Below are positions 44,157-52,613 of a stretch of DNA of 64,000 nucleotides, piece by piece. Made by a program: the position numbers and the translations under genes. Source of the DNA: Thermodesulfobacteriota bacterium (GTDB taxonomy: Bacteria > Desulfobacterota_D > UBA1144 > Nemesobacterales > UBA2774); assembly GCA_035325995.1 (NCBI GenBank), contig DAOKYU010000001.1, positions 572,397 through 636,396 on the forward strand. Direction: 5' to 3'. Position 1 is the first letter of the stretch, and the number at the start of each line of letters is the position of its first letter. Under the pieces are notes generated by a model that saw only the letters and a program-made list of their open reading frames with translations, was not told the origin of the DNA and did no database searches.

Positions 44157-45075
44157 TTTTGAGTGACTCCAGTTGTGCTGTATTTTCGATGTTGCTGATT
44201 TCCATGTTCGAGAGCGTTCTCCTGATAAGCCCCGAAAGGACGTTCCCGGGGCCGATCTCTATAAACCTCGTCGCCCCTTCCCTTCCGAGGGTCTCCACCG
44301 ATTCGTACCATCTCACGGGGCTCGTCACCTGCCGTACGAGTATGTCCATCGTCTTCCCCGGGTCGTTGTTAACCGCGGCGTCACAGTTTATCACAATCGG
44401 GGCCGACATCGGAGAAAAATTTATCTCCGAAAGCGTTTCGGCGAGCCTTTCGGCCGCGGGCTTCATGAGCGCGCAGTGGAAAGGCGCGCTCACGTCGAGG
44501 GGCACCACCCTTCTCGCGCCCTTTGCCCTGGCCGCTTCGGACGCAGCCGCAACGGCCTCCCTGTTGCCGGATATGACCGTCTGCCCCGGGGCGTTCATAT
44601 TGGCCGGGCTTACTATGAATCTGTCGCCCGATGCCTGCCTGCATATATCTTCCACGTCCTCTATATCTAGCCCGAGGACGGCCGACATGGCCCCTACCCC
44701 GACCGGCACGGCTTCCTGCATGTACTCGCCCCGCTTTCTGACGACCCTTACGGCGTCCGCGAAGTCCATCCCACCGTTGGCCACGAGGGCCGAATACTCG
44801 CCGAGGCTGTGACCGGCCACGAAGTCCGGCTCAAGGCCGGTCTCCTGCCCGAGGACCCTCAGGCATGCGACGCTGGCGGTCAGAATCGCCGGCTGTGCGT
44901 TGGCCGTGAGCGAGAGCTCTTCCTGCGGCGATTCGAAGCACAGCTTCGCCATGTCGATGCCGAGCGCTTCTCCCGCCTCGTCGAAGGCTTCCCTTGCGGC
45001 GCTGAAGCCGTCGTATAGCTCCTTGCACATGCCCACGTACTGGGAGCCCTGTCCGGGGAACACGAATGCGATCAT
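44143..45075 (-). CDS. fabD: Malonyl-CoA:ACP transacylase
   Basis: A 310-residue FabD. FVFPGQGSQYVGM at the N terminus, the catalytic Ser in GHSLGEYSALVA (near residue 90), and the His in SAPFHCALMKPA (near 200) are all present. It moves malonyl from CoA to ACP. In E. coli fabH would lie directly upstream; here rpmF does, 30 bases away. Confidence 0.95.
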   Translation of the reverse strand: MIAFVFPGQGSQYVGMCKELYDGFSAAREAFDEAGEALGIDMAKLCFESPQEELSLTANAQPAILTASVACLRVLGQETGLEPDFVAGHSLGEYSALVANGGMDFADAVRVVRKRGEYMQEAVPVGVGAMSAVLGLDIEDVEDICRQASGDRFIVSPANMNAPGQTVISGNREAVAAASEAARAKGARRVVPLDVSAPFHCALMKPAAERLAETLSEINFSPMSAPIVINCDAAVNNDPGKTMDILVRQVTSPVRWYESVETLGREGATRFIEIGPGNVLSGLIRRTLSNMEISNIENTAQLESLKNGRK

Positions 45076-45105
45076 GTAGACCTTATTCCTTTACGGCCGC
45101 TGCCG

Positions 45106-45300
45106 TCAGGGCTGAATCTCTTCCTGCTTCTCTTTTATGAACGTCCTGCCCTTGTGGAAGCCACAGCTCGGACACGCCCTGTGCGGCGGCTTGTGCTCGC
45201 CGCAGTTCCGGCATACGGATACGCCGGGAGCAGCTATCTTGTAGTGGGTTCTGTTCTTTCTGGATCTGGACTTGGAGTGTTTTCTTTTTGGCAGTCCCAT
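45106..45300 (-). CDS. rpmF: 50S ribosomal protein bL32, zinc-binding type
   Basis: A 64-residue bL32: GLPKRKHSKSRSRKNR at the N terminus, then CRNCGEHKPPHRACPSCGF, the four-Cys zinc ribbon. It lies between the DUF177 gene and fabD, a conserved arrangement. Confidence 0.97.
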   Translation of the reverse strand: MGLPKRKHSKSRSRKNRTHYKIAAPGVSVCRNCGEHKPPHRACPSCGFHKGRTFIKEKQEEIQP

Positions 45301-45322
45301 AATCTATATCTCCCTTACCTTC

Positions 45323-45835
45323 TCAAAGTTTAAATTTTTCGAGCCTCGCAAACCTCGGGTCTTTCCATTTCTTGCTGCACTCGCACGTTTCGCGGTTTAG
45401 GTTCGTGCCGCATTCGGGGCAAAGCCCCCTGCAGTCGTCCCGGCATATCACCTTCACCGGGAGCGATACGGCTATAAGCTCCCTGAGATAATCCCCGAGG
45501 TCTACGTCCTCTCCCCTGTACGTTTCGTGTTCGAGATCGTCGTCGTCTTCCACCTTTTCGGACGGCGAAAGTATAAGCCTAATCTCCGGGCTTATGTCAA
45601 GCCGCACCGGCTCGAGACAAAGCGCGCAGGGGGCCTCTATCGTAAAAGAGACGTTGCCCAGGACGGACACTTCCCTAAGCACCTTCGTCAGCTCGATATC
45701 GACGTCGATATCGGAGACGAGCCTCATTTCTTCGTTGCCCGACCAGAGCTCGGGGATATTATCCAGCCACCGGGGGTCTCTGTGTGTTTCAATGTGTAGA
45801 CCCTCGTCCCCAATATCCGATACCCTGATTTTCAT
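45323..45835 (-). CDS. DUF177 (YceD-family) protein
   Basis: A 170-residue protein: a beta-rich N-terminal half, CALCLEPV near residue 72, then CRDDCRGLCPECGTNLN near residue 135, the typical pair of Cys motifs of DUF177/YceD. The family is nearly always encoded next to rpmF and is linked to 23S rRNA accumulation in plants and E. coli; mechanism is not known. First gene of the DUF177-rpmF-fabD-fabG-acpP-fabF operon. Confidence 0.92.
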   Translation of the reverse strand: MKIRVSDIGDEGLHIETHRDPRWLDNIPELWSGNEEMRLVSDIDVDIELTKVLREVSVLGNVSFTIEAPCALCLEPVRLDISPEIRLILSPSEKVEDDDDLEHETYRGEDVDLGDYLRELIAVSLPVKVICRDDCRGLCPECGTNLNRETCECSKKWKDPRFARLEKFKL

Positions 45836-45881
45836 TGCCCGAACTCGCCGAAGAAAACTACCTCGAATTTAACGGAACTAA

Positions 45882-45909
45882 ATAATAATACAAGATAATC
45901 CATTTGCAA
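45882..45909 (-). promoter_or_regulatory. Probable promoter of the DUF177-rpmF-fab operon
   Basis: Minus strand TTGCAA (45904-45909), 16 bases, TATTAT (complement of 45882-45887), about 45 bases ahead of the DUF177 start. I see no clear FapR or FabR-like palindrome. Confidence 0.4.
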
Positions 45910-45926
45910 GTTAAGGATAACCGGCG

Positions 45927-46889
45927 TCAGACGAGGTGGCAGGCGACCATGTGTCCTCCGCCCGCGTCGCGGAGCCCGGGCTCTTCCCGGCTGCACCTCT
46001 CTACTGCTATCGGGCAGCGCGGATGAAAGGCGCATCCGCCCGGCGGATTGATCGGGCTGGGTACGTCGCCCTTGAGGACGGTCGCCTCCCTTTTGCGCGT
46101 CGGGTCCGCCACGGGGACGGAGGAAATGAGTATTTTCGTGTACGGATGGAGGGGGTTGTCGTAGAGCTCTTTACTCTTTGCGAGCTCGATTATCTTGCCG
46201 AGGTACATGACGGCGACCCTGTCGCTTATGTGCTTTACGACACGGAGGTCGTGGGATATGAAAAGATAAGTCAGGCCGAATCTTTCCTGCAGCTCTATGA
46301 AGAGGTTTATTATCTGCGCCTGCACCGAAACGTCCAGCGCCGATATGGGCTCGTCGCACACGATGAAGTCCGGCCGGAGCGCGATCGCCCGGGCTATGGC
46401 TATCCTCTGCCTCTGCCCGCCCGAGAATTCGTGCGGGTAGCGCGAGAGGGCGTCTTCCCTGAGGCCGACCGTCCGCATCGTTTCCCTGACGGCGGCCCTC
46501 CTCTCCGCATTCGAGGAGACGCCGTGTATGACGAGCCCCTCGGACACGATGTCCTCGACCTTCATCCTGGGGTTGAGCGAGCCGTACGGGTCCTGGAAGA
46601 CTATCTGCATACGCTTCCTCACGGGGCGCATGCCCGAGGTCGAAAGGTTCGTGATGTCCCTGTCCTCGAAGATTATCTCGCCCTCGGTAGGCTCGTGGAG
46701 CTTTATGATGGTCTTCCCGAGGGTCGTCTTTCCGCAGCCGCTCTCGCCGACGAGCCCCACCGTCTCGCCGCGCGCGACCGTAAGGTCCACGCCGTCCACG
46801 GCCTTCACGTAGTTGGTCACCCTCGAAAGTATCCCCGAGGTTATGGGGAAATATTTTTTGAGGCTGCTTACCTTTAGAAGTTCTTTCAT
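45927..46889 (-). CDS. oppF: Oligopeptide ABC transporter ATPase, OppF/DppF-like
   Basis: A 320-residue ABC ATPase: GESGCGKTTLGK (Walker A), LHEPTEGEI, FSGGQRQRIAIARA (signature), FIVCDEPISALD (Walker B). The C-terminal oligopeptide-transporter extension carries CAFHPRCPIAVERC. Second ATPase of the peptide importer, last gene of oppABCDF, seven bases after oppD. Confidence 0.93.
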   Translation of the reverse strand: MKELLKVSSLKKYFPITSGILSRVTNYVKAVDGVDLTVARGETVGLVGESGCGKTTLGKTIIKLHEPTEGEIIFEDRDITNLSTSGMRPVRKRMQIVFQDPYGSLNPRMKVEDIVSEGLVIHGVSSNAERRAAVRETMRTVGLREDALSRYPHEFSGGQRQRIAIARAIALRPDFIVCDEPISALDVSVQAQIINLFIELQERFGLTYLFISHDLRVVKHISDRVAVMYLGKIIELAKSKELYDNPLHPYTKILISSVPVADPTRKREATVLKGDVPSPINPPGGCAFHPRCPIAVERCSREEPGLRDAGGGHMVACHLV

Positions 46890-46896
46890 TCTTCGA

Positions 46897-47880
46897 TCAC
46901 ACCTTGAGCTCGACGTCGTCCGCCCTCCAGCACGCCGAGAGATGCCCCGGGGCGTGCTCCGCGAGTGGCGGCTCCTCCACCCTGCACTTGTCTATGACGA
47001 GCGGGCAGCGGTCCTGGAACCTGCATCCCGGCGGGAAGTCGCCCGGGCTCGGCACGACGCCCGGTATGGCGTCGAGCTTTTCCTTACTGTCCCTGAGGTC
47101 GGGTATCGAATGCAGGAGCCCGACCGTGTAGGGGTGCTTCGGGGCGGCGAAGAGGTCTTCGGTCGAGGCGTCCTCGACGACCTTCCCGGCGTACATTACG
47201 TACACCTTGTCGGCCACCTCGGCGACTATGCCGAGGTCGTGCGTAATCAGCAGCACGGCCATCCCCATCTTCACGCGGAGGTCGTCTATCAGCTCCAGTA
47301 TCCCGGCCTGTATCGTCACGTCGAGCGCGGTCGTCGGCTCGTCCGCTATCAGCACCTCGGGGCTGCACGCGAGCGCCATCGCTATCATCACCCTCTGCGA
47401 CATCCCGCCGCTCATCTCGTGGGGGTAGTTCTTCATGCGCCTCTCGGGCGCGGGAATGCCGACGAGCTTAAGTAGCTCGACGACCCTTTGCCTTTCCTCG
47501 CGCTTCGAGATTTTAAGGTGCGTCCGGAGCGCCTCGCCTATCTGGTCGCCGACGGTGAAAACGGGGTTGAGCGAGCTTATAGGCTCCTGGAATATCATCG
47601 ATATCCTGTTCCCGCGGACGGAGCGCATGTCCCTTTCGCTGTACTCGAGGAGGTTCCCGTCGTCGAATATGACCTTCCCGGAGTCTATGCTGCCCGGGGG
47701 CTCGGGTATGAGACGCATGACCGAAAGCGCCGTCACGGTCTTTCCGCAGCCGCTCTCACCGACGACGCCTATGATCTTCCCCTTCGGCACCGTCAGCGAA
47801 ACGCCGCTTACGACCTCGAGCTTTTTACCCCTCGACGAGAATGAAACCCTGAGATCCCTTATTTCGAGCGCGCTGTTCAT
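46897..47880 (-). CDS. oppD: Oligopeptide ABC transporter ATPase, OppD/DppD-like
   Basis: A 327-residue ABC ATPase: GESGCGKTVTALS (Walker A), IFQEPISSLNPVFTVG, MSGGMSQRVMIAMAL (signature), LIADEPTTALD (Walker B), and a C-terminal extension with CRFQDRCPLVIDKC. ATG 47880 (MNSALEIRDL) is chosen; a longer in-frame opening begins with TTG and adds 18 residues unlike the family. Confidence 0.93.
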   Translation of the reverse strand: MNSALEIRDLRVSFSSRGKKLEVVSGVSLTVPKGKIIGVVGESGCGKTVTALSVMRLIPEPPGSIDSGKVIFDDGNLLEYSERDMRSVRGNRISMIFQEPISSLNPVFTVGDQIGEALRTHLKISKREERQRVVELLKLVGIPAPERRMKNYPHEMSGGMSQRVMIAMALACSPEVLIADEPTTALDVTIQAGILELIDDLRVKMGMAVLLITHDLGIVAEVADKVYVMYAGKVVEDASTEDLFAAPKHPYTVGLLHSIPDLRDSKEKLDAIPGVVPSPGDFPPGCRFQDRCPLVIDKCRVEEPPLAEHAPGHLSACWRADDVELKV

Positions 47881-47937
47881 TGTTTGTCTTCGCTTCGTCT
47901 CCTTCCTCCCGGCGCCGTTAAGGCCGCACGGCAAGGG

Positions 47938-48942
47938 TCAACCGTCACCCGTGAATTTCGGATCGATAGCGTTACGGAATCCTTCGCCCAGGAGGTTAAA
48001 AGCCGTCACAGTTAAAAATATAGCCGCGCCGGGGAATAGGACAAGCCACCACGCGAAATCGACGTACCTCTGCGACTGCGAGAGTATGTCGCCCCAGCTC
48101 GGGTCGGGCGGCGGCACGCCGAACCCCAAAAAGCTGAGCGCCGACTCGACGAGTATCGCGCCCGCTATGCCGAAGGTGCAGTCCACGAGCACCGGGGCGA
48201 GAGCGTTAGGGAGCATGTGCTTCGTCATAACCCGGGCGTCGTTCCCGCCGAGGGCTATGGCCGCGTCCACGTATCCGTACTTCCGGAGCCGGAGGAACTC
48301 GCCCCTTATGAGCCTCGCGACGCCCGTCCAGCTCGTAACGCCTATCACAATCATGATGTTGTATATGCTCGGGTCCCTGAAGGCGAGAATAGTCAGTATC
48401 AAAAAGAAGACGGGGAACGTCATCATCACCTCGAAAAGCCGCGAGACGATGAAGTCCGTCTTCCCGCCGTAATATCCCGCTATGCCGCCCAGTATGATTC
48501 CTATGATGGCCGATATGCCGACGGCTATGAATCCTATCGAAAGCGATATCCTGGCCCCGTGTATCATCCGCGAGAGAACGTCCCTCCCCCTGTCGTCCGT
48601 CCCGAAATAGTGCTCGGGCGACGGCGGGTTCAGAATCGAGAGGAGGTCGTTCTCCGTCGGGCTGTACCTGACGGGCGGAAAGATAGCGAAGTCCCCCTCG
48701 GGCAGCTCCTTCGCGAGGTCCTTGAAATCCGTCTGGAAAAATTCGGGGTAATGGAAGAGGACGGGGAAATAATATTCCCCCTCGTACTTCAGCACTATGG
48801 GCCTGCTCCCGGCGAGGAAGTCCTGGAACACGGCTATGAAGAAAAGCAGGATTATGATAACGAGGGCCGCCAGGGCGAACCTGTCGCGCTTGAATTTCTC
48901 CCAGACGCTCCCCCAGAATCCGGGGCTCTTCGGCTCGCTCAA
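47938..48942 (-). CDS. oppC: Peptide ABC transporter permease, OppC/YejE-like
   Basis: A 334-residue permease. One N-terminal helix (about 20-45) is followed by a periplasmic insertion (about 50-115) with KYEGEYYFPVLFHYPEF, a feature of YejE-type permeases, then FGTDDRGRDVLSRMIHGARIS and the BPD_transp_1 helices with the EAA loop ALGGNDARVMTKHMLPNALA (part). The insertion suggests a YejABEF-like rather than classic Opp origin. Start overlaps the oppB stop by four bases. Confidence 0.88.
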   Translation of the reverse strand: MSEPKSPGFWGSVWEKFKRDRFALAALVIIILLFFIAVFQDFLAGSRPIVLKYEGEYYFPVLFHYPEFFQTDFKDLAKELPEGDFAIFPPVRYSPTENDLLSILNPPSPEHYFGTDDRGRDVLSRMIHGARISLSIGFIAVGISAIIGIILGGIAGYYGGKTDFIVSRLFEVMMTFPVFFLILTILAFRDPSIYNIMIVIGVTSWTGVARLIRGEFLRLRKYGYVDAAIALGGNDARVMTKHMLPNALAPVLVDCTFGIAGAILVESALSFLGFGVPPPDPSWGDILSQSQRYVDFAWWLVLFPGAAIFLTVTAFNLLGEGFRNAIDPKFTGDG

Positions 48943-49940
48943 CGCCTTCCCCCGAAGCTTATCCTCGGGTCGACGAGGACGTATACGATGTCCGATACGA
49001 GGATGCCGAGAAGGGTGAGAAAGGCCGATATAGTGGCGATGGCCATTATCATCGGGTAGTCCCTCGCGAGGACCGACTCGAACCCGAGCTGCCCTATGCC
49101 CGGTATGGAGAATATCGTCTCGATTATTACGCTCCCGCCTATCATCGCCGGCAGTATCCCTGCGAGTATGGTGATAATCGGGATGAGCGCGTTACGGAGC
49201 GCGTGACGCAGAATAACCCTGGACGGCGGAAGCCCCTTCGCCGTCGCGGTCCTGACGAAATCCTCCCTCAGCACTTCTAGCAGGCTCCCCTTCTGGAACC
49301 TCGAAAGGTATGCGAAGCTCCCGTACGTGAGGCAGAACACGGGAAGGACGATATGCCAGAGGAAATCGAGGGCCTTCTTGTAAAACGGGTAGGTCTCGGC
49401 CCCGGGCGACAGTATCCCGTAGACGGGGAAGACGTTCCAGTACTCCCCTCCACCGAGGAAGAAGATCAGTATCATCGCCATCCAGAAGCTCGGTATCGAA
49501 TACAGTATGAAGAGGAAGAACGTGCTCGAGCGCTCCATGAACGATCCCGTCCTGACGGCGGAGTACACCCCGAGCGGGATGGCTACGAGGTATATAATAA
49601 ATATGGATAATATATTGAGGGTGATGGTTATGGGCAGGCGCTCGGCTATCTTGTCGATGACGGGCCTGTGGTCCTTGTAGGACCTCCCGAAGTCGAGCGT
49701 CGCTATCTGCTTGAGCCATATCCAGTAGCGCTCGTATATGGGCTTGTCGAGCCCGTAGAGCTTCTTCGTCTCCTCGACTATCTGCTGCGTAATGGCCTCG
49801 GACTTTATCCCCTCATCGAGCTGGAGCTTCCTCTCGACGGGGTTTCCGGGCGCGAGCTGGATTATGAAGAACGTAATGACGGTGATACCCAGCATAGTGG
49901 GTATGAGTAGCAAAAGCCGCTTTATTAAATAATCTCTCAT
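48939..49940 (-). CDS. oppB: Peptide ABC transporter permease, OppB/YejB-like
   Basis: A 333-residue permease: YLIKRLLLLIPTMLGITVITF and QLAPGNPVERK at the N terminus, typical for OppB/DppB, about six helices, and the EAA-type loop ATAKGLPPSRVILRHALRNA. Forms the channel with OppC. It follows oppA after a 190-base gap with no gene; the gap may hold an mRNA processing or attenuation site, but I see no clear hairpin. Confidence 0.9.
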   Translation of the reverse strand: MRDYLIKRLLLLIPTMLGITVITFFIIQLAPGNPVERKLQLDEGIKSEAITQQIVEETKKLYGLDKPIYERYWIWLKQIATLDFGRSYKDHRPVIDKIAERLPITITLNILSIFIIYLVAIPLGVYSAVRTGSFMERSSTFFLFILYSIPSFWMAMILIFFLGGGEYWNVFPVYGILSPGAETYPFYKKALDFLWHIVLPVFCLTYGSFAYLSRFQKGSLLEVLREDFVRTATAKGLPPSRVILRHALRNALIPIITILAGILPAMIGGSVIIETIFSIPGIGQLGFESVLARDYPMIMAIATISAFLTLLGILVSDIVYVLVDPRISFGGRR

Positions 49941-50130
49941 GTCCGGGTCAAAGGGAATTGTATGCGTTTAAACCGTACAGCTTCGGCATATAGAATACAA
50001 TTATACTTATTCCCGGCCCGCCGGATATAGGGCTTTCGATATTCCGCACTAGGTTTTATAGTCGGCTCCACGCTCTACAGTCCGCCCGCACAATTCCCGC
50101 CGCGAGCCGCATGCGCCGGATGTGAGGCGG

Positions 50131-51804
50131 CTATTCCTTGTACTTCTGGAGCGGGAGCGGGACGTACCACTCGGTGGGCTCTATGCCGAGGGGGTATACC
50201 GTCACGTTCTCGAACCGCTTGTTCACGGCCACGGTGGCCTTCCGGCAGAAGAGAAACGTGTAGGGCTGCTCCTCGTGTATGATCTCCGAGAACTTTCTAT
50301 AGAGCTCTATACGCTTGTCCCTGTCGAATTCCTTACGGGCCGTTTCGATCAGCCTGTCGACTTCCGCGTTTTTGAACCCTATGAAGTTAGAGCCCGATTC
50401 GGCCTGTGTCGAGCTCCATATCTGGTAGGGGTCGGATTCGATGCCCATGGACCATGCGAGGGTCACGGCGTCGAAGTTCCTCTCGTTGAGCCTCGTCGTG
50501 AAGACGGCCCACTCGGTCTTCCTGATGGTCATATCGATACCTATCCCGTCGAGCTCTTCCTTGAGGATCGTCGCTATCTTCTCGCCCGTCTCGGAGCCGC
50601 CAGGTATCAAAAACTCGAACGAGAACTTCACGCCGTCCTTGTCCCTTATGCCGTCGCCGTCGTGGTCCACCCACCCGGCCTCTTCGAGGAGCTTCCTCGC
50701 CGCAGCCGGGTCGTATGGAATCGGCTCGATGGATTTATCGTATTCCGGGCTGTTTATATAAAAGGGATTCGTTACTATGGCCCCGAGGCCGTACATTACC
50801 TTGTCCAGTATGAGCTCCCTGTTCACGAGATGCGTAAGCGCCGTCCTTACGCGCTTGTCGGCGAAGAAGGGCCTTTTCGAGTTCCATCCGATATAGCTGT
50901 AATTCGGCGTGAAGTAGCTGAACTTGTCGAAGTGCTTTTCGAAGTCGGGCGAGCTCGTCTGCTTCTCCCACTGTATGGGCGACAGGCTTGCGACGTCGAG
51001 CTCCTGGCGCTTAAGCACCTGGAGCGCCACGGAAGAGTCGGTGATAATCCTGAAGACTATGCGGTTAAGGTGCGGCTTCTCGCCCCAGTAGTCGGGGTTC
51101 TTTTCGAGGACGACCTCTCTGCCCGTAGTCCATTTTACGAATTTGAACGGCCCCGTGCCGACGGGGCTCCTGCCGGCGGGGTTCGTGTTGAAGTCCCCCT
51201 TCTCGAATATGTGCTTCGGGACTATGGGCATCCCGCCGCAGAATTCGAGCGCGAGAAAGTACGGCCTCGCGTACGTGAACTTCACCGTGTGGTCGTCTAT
51301 AGCCTCGACGTCCCTTATCTCCTGGTAGTAGCTCCTTAATTGCGGCGCGTCCACCTTGGGGTTCATGATCGTCTTGTAGGAGAACACCACGTCGGCCGAC
51401 GTGAAAGGAGTCCCGTCGTGCCACTTTACGCCCTGCCTTATCTTGAACGTGTACGTGAGCTTGTCCTCGGATATCTCCCACGACTCCGCAAGGAGCGGCT
51501 TTAACTCCAGCGTTTCGTTGTCGCGCTCGATGAGGGTCTCGTATACGTTGCCGCCGTTGATGACCCCTTCGTAGGCGTCCGTCGCGACGATCGGGTTAAG
51601 CGTGCCGGGCTCGGCGCCGAGGTGATAAATGAGCCAGTCCCCCTCGACGGGCTCACCCGCGGGGGAATTCGTCCCGGGGCTCCCGGACGCGGCAGAGCTG
51701 TTTTCGTTGGTAGTGGTCTTGTTTTCGCCGCCGCCCGACTTGCACGAAACGGCCGTGAGCGCGAGGAGTAAAAGCAGGGCTGTGTACAGGGGTGCGGTTC
51801 TCAA
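50131..51804 (-). CDS. oppA: Peptide ABC transporter substrate-binding lipoprotein
   Basis: A 557-residue family-5 solute-binding protein. Signal LLLLALTAVSC gives lipidation at Cys near residue 21, followed by a Ser/Gly/Asn-rich linker. The fold features include PGTLNPIVATDAYEG, LAESWEISEDKLTYTFKIRQGVKWHDG (part) and YIGWNSKRPFFADKRVRTALTH (part). Binds peptides or a related ligand in the periplasm and hands it to OppBC. First gene of the operon. Confidence 0.9.
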   Translation of the reverse strand: MRTAPLYTALLLLLALTAVSCKSGGGENKTTTNENSSAASGSPGTNSPAGEPVEGDWLIYHLGAEPGTLNPIVATDAYEGVINGGNVYETLIERDNETLELKPLLAESWEISEDKLTYTFKIRQGVKWHDGTPFTSADVVFSYKTIMNPKVDAPQLRSYYQEIRDVEAIDDHTVKFTYARPYFLALEFCGGMPIVPKHIFEKGDFNTNPAGRSPVGTGPFKFVKWTTGREVVLEKNPDYWGEKPHLNRIVFRIITDSSVALQVLKRQELDVASLSPIQWEKQTSSPDFEKHFDKFSYFTPNYSYIGWNSKRPFFADKRVRTALTHLVNRELILDKVMYGLGAIVTNPFYINSPEYDKSIEPIPYDPAAARKLLEEAGWVDHDGDGIRDKDGVKFSFEFLIPGGSETGEKIATILKEELDGIGIDMTIRKTEWAVFTTRLNERNFDAVTLAWSMGIESDPYQIWSSTQAESGSNFIGFKNAEVDRLIETARKEFDRDKRIELYRKFSEIIHEEQPYTFLFCRKATVAVNKRFENVTVYPLGIEPTEWYVPLPLQKYKE

Positions 51805-51838
51805 GGTTGTTCTCCTTCTCCGTTTTCTGTCGTATGCA

Positions 51839-52588
51839 TTAATCGGACAGCTTCTTTACGAGCGGCGTGATCAGGTCCAGCGGGAGCGGAAAGACTATCG
51901 TCGAGCTCTTCTCGGACGCCATTTCCGACATCGTCTGGAGGTATCTCAATTGAAGAGCCATCGGGTTCTTCGACAGTATGTCCGACGCATCCGACAGCTT
52001 CGCCGCCGCCTGGTACTCGCCCTCGGCCGCGATTACCTTCGCCCGCCTTTCCCTTTCGGCCTCGGCCTGCCTCGCCATGGCGCGCTGCATCTCCTGCGGG
52101 AGGTCCACGTACTTCACCTCCACCAGCGTAACCTTTATACCCCAGGGGTCCGTCTGCTTGTCGAGGACTTCCTGGAGCTTCACGTTGAGCGTCTCTCTTT
52201 CGGCGAGGAGCTCGTCGAGCTCCACCTGGCCGAGTATGCTGCGGAGCGTCGTCTGCGCGAGCTGAGACGTAGCGTAGAGGTAATTTTCGACCTGTATGAC
52301 GGCCTTTACGGGATCGACCACCCTGAAGTAAACGACTGCGTTCACCTTCACAGAAACGTTGTCCTTCGTGATGATGTCCTGCGGCGGGACGTCCATGGTG
52401 ATGATCCTGAGGCTTATCTTTATCATCTTGTCCACCATCGGGATTATCCACTTGAAGCCGGGGCCTTTAGGGGCGACGATCCTCCCGAGCCTGAACACTA
52501 CCCCCCTTTCGTACTCGTTAAGGATCCTGACACCCGATAGAATGAGTATCGCGATTATCGCTATGAATATTACGACCGGTGAAAACAT
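51839..52588 (-). CDS. Slipin-family SPFH membrane protein
   Basis: A 249-residue stomatin/slipin: N-terminal membrane helix (about 4-22), then LNEYERGVVFRLGR, SVKVNAVVYFRVVDP, LRSILGQVELDELLAERE and the helical QAEAERERRAKVIAAEGE. Forms membrane microdomain assemblies. Its gene follows the NfeD-type protease gene by 25 bases, the classic STOPP arrangement in which the protease cuts the slipin C terminus. Confidence 0.93.
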   Translation of the reverse strand: MFSPVVIFIAIIAILILSGVRILNEYERGVVFRLGRIVAPKGPGFKWIIPMVDKMIKISLRIITMDVPPQDIITKDNVSVKVNAVVYFRVVDPVKAVIQVENYLYATSQLAQTTLRSILGQVELDELLAERETLNVKLQEVLDKQTDPWGIKVTLVEVKYVDLPQEMQRAMARQAEAERERRAKVIAAEGEYQAAAKLSDASDILSKNPMALQLRYLQTMSEMASEKSSTIVFPLPLDLITPLVKKLSD

Positions 52589-52613
52589 GTGCGGGCCTCC
52601 TGTGAAAATTTGA

